A stretch of 43,841 nt of DNA, from the NCBI GenBank assembly GCA_934591725.1, contig CAKTPR010000002.1:1-43841 (forward strand), given 5' to 3'. The position numbers were made by a program, and so were the translations under genes. This stretch comes from an uncultured Oscillospiraceae bacterium (GTDB lineage Bacteria; Bacillota; Clostridia; Oscillospirales; Oscillospiraceae). Under the pieces are notes generated by a model. That model searched no databases, was not told where the DNA came from, and saw nothing but the letters and a program-made list of their open reading frames with translations. Below, piece after piece: positions 40,512-43,841 of the stretch; position 1 is the stretch's first letter; every line of letters begins with the position of its first letter.

Positions 40512-40670
40512 TCTCTTACGCTGACGAGATTAGCTGTCGGGTTCGGGGAAGAGAGTCCCCTATCGCAATGCGAATACACCCCTAGGACGTGCCATAGTAT
40601 GGTTGCCGTCCAATCGGACAAAGTGTCCGGTTCGGTTCTCCCGCTGCCGCGAAACGCGGAATTAAGCATA
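40512..40670 (-). promoter_or_regulatory. c-di-AMP (ydaO-yuaA) riboswitch
   Basis: On the minus strand the 5' part reads GCTTAATTCCGCG...GCAGCGGGAGAACCGAA and the 3' part has TAGGGGTG, then CCGAACCCGACAGCTAA and TCTCGTCAGCG. These match the conserved blocks of the ydaO RNA as I remember them (GCUUAAU, GGGGGACCCAA, GGGGUGAA, CCGAAUCCGUCAGCUAACCU). It lies directly after the start site and before a terminator and a kimA-type gene, the classic arrangement. Limits are approximate. Confidence 0.9.
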
Positions 40671-40680
40671 TTTCAGGTGA

Positions 40681-40709
40681 AATATAGCAGATTTATCCGA
40701 GCTTGTCAA
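40681..40709 (-). promoter_or_regulatory. Promoter of kimA
   Basis: Minus strand: TTGACA (40704-40709), 17-bp spacer, TATATT (40681-40686). Transcription would begin at the 5' edge of the riboswitch. Confidence 0.8.
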
Positions 40710-40747
40710 TAGGCATTTCTTCGCATTTTCTTAACATACCGCATATA

Positions 40748-40777
40748 AAAATGCCGGGATGCTGCTCCCGGCATTTT
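40748..40777 (-). terminator. Terminator of the DUF1002 gene
   Basis: Twelve-bp stem AAAATGCCGGGA/TCCCGGCATTTT with a 6-nt loop, 7 bp after the stop. Confidence 0.85.
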
Positions 40778-40783
40778 ACGTTA

Positions 40784-41659
40784 TCAGAATTTTGCAATGA
40801 TGTCCTTGATCTTGTCAAAGAAGCTCGACACGGAGGTGACGACCTTCTTCACCGTCTCGACGAAGCCGACGACCTTGGTCTTCGCGTCGGACACCTTCTG
40901 GAGCGTTCCCTGTACCTCCTCCACTCTCGCCTTGAGCGAATCTGCGTCAAGCCCTTCGAGTGAGCGGCACAGGTCGATGAGCTGCTGGATCTGAGTGTTG
41001 GTCAGCGAGACGTTGTAGCGCCCCGCGATCTCAACGATCTCCGCGCGTATCTCGTCGTCGCTCATCTTCTGCGTCTCATCGAGCATGAGCTTCAAGTCGT
41101 TTACGATGGAGGTCGAGTCCATGCTGCCTATCTCGTTTGCAAGCTCGCCGGTGATCGTAAGCTCCTGTGTGCTGACGAGCTTTGCCAGGTCATCCAGCTT
41201 TTTGCCGGTCATGTCCTCGTATGCCTTGTATACGCCTGTGAGCGCCGCGGTGCCGCTGACCTCAAAAGGCGCGGCGACGATGATGCGCGCATCGGTTATG
41301 CCCGCCGTCGCGAGCGCGCTTATATACATTTCGCCGGTGCACCATGTGATGTTGCTCGTGGTGACGTCCATGCCGCTGCCCTCGGGCAGAAGTTCAACAT
41401 ACACGCAGGAGATAGACCTCGTGCCGATAAGGCTCTCGTCCACATAACCCTGGAGCCACTGGCGCTCCTCGCCGTTCGTGACGCGCAGCTCGATAGCGTC
41501 GCCGCGCCTGATGCCGAAGGCGTTATACACGGCGGTGATCTGGTCTTCCGTGAGGTCTGCGCCGATGACCGCGCGGCTCTGTATGTTCTCGGCGTAGGCA
41601 GGGACTGTCATCCCGACCGCCATTATGATTATAAGCAGGATAGTAATAAACTTTTTCAT
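40784..41659 (-). CDS. Secreted DUF1002-family (YpuA-like) protein
   Basis: 291 residues. A Sec signal peptide (1-23, cleavage likely after AYA) has no lipobox Cys, so the product is released or wall-associated. The body (about 30-220) fits DUF1002: VIGADLT, GSGMDVTTSNITWCTGEMYISALATAGI and an alpha-helical second half. The last ~60 residues are helical and amphipathic (KKVVTSVSSFFDKIKDII). GGGGAGA precedes the ATG at 41659. Function unknown across the family. Confidence 0.88.
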   Translation of the reverse strand: MKKFITILLIIIMAVGMTVPAYAENIQSRAVIGADLTEDQITAVYNAFGIRRGDAIELRVTNGEERQWLQGYVDESLIGTRSISCVYVELLPEGSGMDVTTSNITWCTGEMYISALATAGITDARIIVAAPFEVSGTAALTGVYKAYEDMTGKKLDDLAKLVSTQELTITGELANEIGSMDSTSIVNDLKLMLDETQKMSDDEIRAEIVEIAGRYNVSLTNTQIQQLIDLCRSLEGLDADSLKARVEEVQGTLQKVSDAKTKVVGFVETVKKVVTSVSSFFDKIKDIIAKF

Positions 41660-41800
41660 TTTTGTCTCCCCTTTCAGAGCTCGTATATAGAGACGAATAG
41701 TTCTTCATTTTGTTCCATACATTTAGTTCGGGGCATACATTACCACATATCCGCCGTTAAATAAAGCCTTTTTTGTGAACCTTAGTCAATCTTAATATTT

Positions 41801-43162
41801 ATGTTCAGTACAATTTCTTCCTATATCAGCAATTTTATATGGAGTTGGCTGTTTTTCCCCGGCCTGATAGTCTGCGCCGGGGCGCTCACCATCAACTGCC
41901 GCGCGCTGCAATTCAGGCGCTTCGGCCTTGCGATGCGCCTGACCGTCGGCAGCATCCGCCTTCGTCCGGCAGAGCGCAGGAGCGGAACGGTCACACCATT
42001 TCAGGCCGCCGCGACCGCGCTCGGCTCAACGGTCGGTACAGGCAACATAGTCGGCGTGTCGCAGGCCATCGCCATGGGCGGCCCCGGTGCGCTCTTCTGG
42101 CTGTGGGCAGCGGCGCTCATCGGGATGATCGTAAAATACGCTGAGGTCGCCCTCGCGATATATTACCGCCGCGGGAGCATCGGCAGCGGGCCGATGGATT
42201 ATATCACCCACGGTCTCGGCAGGCCGCGCCTTGCGCGCGTATACGGCGTCCTTGTCACGCTCTCTGCCTTCTGCATGGGCAATCTCGTGCAGGTCAGCAG
42301 TATTGCCGATTCCTTCGTCCGCGCCGTCGACGCGTGTACAGCCGGCCTTATGCCAAGCCCCGCCGCTCTGCGCTTCGCGCTCGGCCTCGTCCTCACTGCC
42401 ATCACGGTGCTGCTGCTCTCAGGCGGCGCGGGGCGGGTCGGCACGGCAGCGGAAGCGCTCGTGCCGCTGATGAGCCTGCTGTTCATCGCCGCCTCTATGG
42501 CGGTCGTCGCAGTGAACCACAGCCGGATAGTTGGAGTTATGTCAACCGTATTTATTGAAGCCTTCCGCCCCGGTGCCATCACCGGCGGGATATGCGGCGT
42601 CACCACGGCGCAGTGCATACAATGGGGGCTGCGGCGCAGCGCCTTTTCCAACGAAGCCGGGCTCGGCACTGCCGCCATCGCCCACGCTGCGGCAGATACG
42701 GATGAACCCGCCGCTCACGGTATGTGGGGCATCTTTGAGGTCTTTGCCGACACAATAGTTATCTGCACCTGCACCGCCCTTGCGATCCTTTGCAGCGGTG
42801 TCAATATCCCGTGGGGACGCGTCACCGGAACAGAGGTGTATCAATCCGCTCTCGCTTCGGTGTTCGGCGCGCGTGTTTCGGCGGTGTTCATGGCCGTCAC
42901 CATCTGCCTTTTCGCCTACACGAGCGTGATGGGCTGGGCTGTCTACGGCAGCCGCTGCGCCGGGTACATAAGCGGTAAGCGCGGAGCCGCTGTTTACGGT
43001 GTTCTGTTCCCGTGTGTCTGTCTCTGTGGATGTGTTATGTCAACCAAAGGCGTGTGGCAGATCGCCGACATGATAAACGCGCTGATGTCGCTGCCGAACC
43101 TCATTTCCCTGCTCATGCTCGCCCCCGTCGTGGGAAAAATATCGCGAAAAATTGACACTTGA
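41801..43162 (+). CDS. AGCS-family Na+/amino acid (alanine/glycine) symporter
   Basis: 453 residues, about 11 membrane helices. Family signatures are TALGSTVGTGNIVGVSQAI near 72-90 (with GPGALFWLW after it), RSAFSNEAGLGTAAIAHAAA near 279-298, and SVMGWAVYG. It imports small amino acids with sodium. No ribosome binding site is visible before the ATG (the region is A/T-rich), which is unusual here, yet the protein start matches family length. It lies upstream of nagB in the same direction, but nagB has its own promoter. Confidence 0.92.
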   Translation: MFSTISSYISNFIWSWLFFPGLIVCAGALTINCRALQFRRFGLAMRLTVGSIRLRPAERRSGTVTPFQAAATALGSTVGTGNIVGVSQAIAMGGPGALFWLWAAALIGMIVKYAEVALAIYYRRGSIGSGPMDYITHGLGRPRLARVYGVLVTLSAFCMGNLVQVSSIADSFVRAVDACTAGLMPSPAALRFALGLVLTAITVLLLSGGAGRVGTAAEALVPLMSLLFIAASMAVVAVNHSRIVGVMSTVFIEAFRPGAITGGICGVTTAQCIQWGLRRSAFSNEAGLGTAAIAHAAADTDEPAAHGMWGIFEVFADTIVICTCTALAILCSGVNIPWGRVTGTEVYQSALASVFGARVSAVFMAVTICLFAYTSVMGWAVYGSRCAGYISGKRGAAVYGVLFPCVCLCGCVMSTKGVWQIADMINALMSLPNLISLLMLAPVVGKISRKIDT

Positions 43163-43187
43163 CGCTTTTCAACAAAGCCTATATACT
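43159..43187 (+). promoter_or_regulatory. Promoter of nagB
   Basis: TTGACG (43159-43164, overlapping the symporter stop), 17-bp spacer, TATACT (43182-43187). A weak hairpin GCCGCC/GGCGG follows in the leader (about 43206-43221). Confidence 0.7.
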
Positions 43188-43248
43188 GAACTTAGGTAAC
43201 AAAAAGCCGCCGGAACAGGCGGGCAAATTTCACTTAGGAGGAAATTTT

Positions 43249-43841
43249 TTGAAAGTAATAATCTGTGACGACTATAAAAGTCAAAGCGCCGCCGGTGCGG
43301 ATATCATTGAGAAGATAGTCCGCGAGAAACCTGACTGCTGCCTTGGCCTCGCCACCGGCTCAAGCCCTGTCGGTATGTATCAGGAGCTTGCGCGCCGCTG
43401 CCGTGAGGAGGGGCTTGACTTCTCCAAGGTACACACCGTGAATCTTGACGAATACATCGGCCTTGAGCCGACGCATGACCAGAGCTACAGATACTTCATG
43501 GACTCCAATCTCTTTGACCACATAAACATCGACAAGGCGAACACCTATGTTGCCAAGGGCACGGGCGATATCGACGCGAACATCGCGGAGTTCCAGGCTG
43601 TGATCGCGGGCAGCTGCGTTGAGCTTCAGGTGCTCGGTGTCGGCCCGGACGGCCACCTCGCGTTCAACGAGCCGGGCAAAGAGCTGTACTGGCACGCACA
43701 CAAGGAAGTCCTTGACGAGAGCACCATTGACGCAAACGCCCGCTTCTTCTCTTCGCGCGACGAGGTCCCCCGCTACGCCGTGACTATGGGCATAGGCGAG
43801 ATAATGATGGCAAAGCGCCTGCTGATGATCCTCAGCGGCTC
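43249..43841 (+). CDS. nagB: Glucosamine-6-phosphate deaminase, partial (3' end off window)
   Basis: 197 codons visible, reading off the window edge. Converts glucosamine-6-phosphate to fructose-6-phosphate and ammonia. The start codon is TTG, with AGGAGG 7 nt upstream (43236-43241); the product begins MKVIICDDYKSQSAAGADII. Hallmarks are the phosphate loop ATGSSP, Asp in NLDEYIG (proton transfer) and the Asp-His-Glu group in GVGPDGHLAFNEPG. It links amino-sugar use to glycolysis; nagA is not in view. Confidence 0.96.
   Translation, partial: MKVIICDDYKSQSAAGADIIEKIVREKPDCCLGLATGSSPVGMYQELARRCREEGLDFSKVHTVNLDEYIGLEPTHDQSYRYFMDSNLFDHINIDKANTYVAKGTGDIDANIAEFQAVIAGSCVELQVLGVGPDGHLAFNEPGKELYWHAHKEVLDESTIDANARFFSSRDEVPRYAVTMGIGEIMMAKRLLMILSG

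Noticed and set aside
1..43841. CRISPR arrays, tRNA/rRNA genes, insertion sequences, prophage
   Set aside because: No regularly spaced repeats, tRNA-like cloverleaf, rRNA-like stretch, transposase or integrase was recognised in a reading of both strands. A tRNA or repeat search would settle it.

Overview
The window looks like chromosomal DNA of an anaerobic, probably gut-associated member of the Bacillota, class Clostridia, most like the Oscillospiraceae. This is an inference from several signs: AGGAGG-type ribosome binding sites with frequent overlapping starts and stops, good sigma-A-type promoters, G+C that looks to be in the mid-50s by eye, zinc-ribbon Ser/Thr kinases with an extracytoplasmic tail, VanZ, a c-di-AMP riboswitch in front of a KimA-type potassium importer, and several lipoprotein substrate-binding proteins. 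No tRNA, rRNA, CRISPR array, transposase, integrase or phage gene was seen.

Layout from left to right. (1) 1-3.1 kb: two tandem paralogous zinc-ribbon membrane Ser/Thr kinases, the first cut by the window edge. (2) 3.3-6.8 kb: glutamine-dependent NAD synthetase, a TetR regulator ending in a palindromic repeat that forms its terminator, and an ACT-domain protein. (3) 7.0-10.1 kb: a two-gene module of a 905-residue multi-Fe-S/FAD/NAD(P) oxidoreductase followed by a HypA-like protein. (4) 10.2-16.4 kb: a beta-propeller/solute-binding lipoprotein, rmlB and rmlA, and a divergent two-component system. (5) 16.4-23.7 kb: TRAP operon 1, with an IclR regulator, DctP, DctQ, DctM, a DHDPS-family aldolase, a PfkB kinase and a SIS isomerase, and a divergent YhcH. 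(6) 23.7-28.2 kb: rplU-rpmA-obg-vanZ housekeeping block, a DUF3298-type lipoprotein and a CYTH enzyme. (7) 28.4-31.4 kb: a second, diverged copy of the oxidoreductase/HypA-like module. (8) 31.5-38.5 kb: TRAP operon 2, with an enolase-superfamily dehydratase, DctP, DctQ, DctM, a Gfo/Idh/MocA oxidoreductase and a TIM-barrel isomerase, controlled by a divergent GntR/FCD regulator with four identical operator cores. (9) 38.5-43.8 kb: KimA-like K+ importer behind a c-di-AMP riboswitch and terminator, a DUF1002 secreted protein, an AGCS sodium/amino-acid symporter, and the start of nagB.

How it fits together. Two complete TRAP-linked sugar or sugar-acid pathways, each with its own regulator and a hairpin separating dctP from dctQ, point to scavenging of acidic sugars by a fermenter. 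NagB and YhcH are compatible with amino-sugar or sialic-acid-type substrates in the first, but the actual substrates cannot be read from sequence. The most unusual element is the oxidoreductase + HypA-like pair, present twice with the same architecture and no hydrogenase or other hyp gene in view. It is the best candidate here for an undescribed electron-transfer system.
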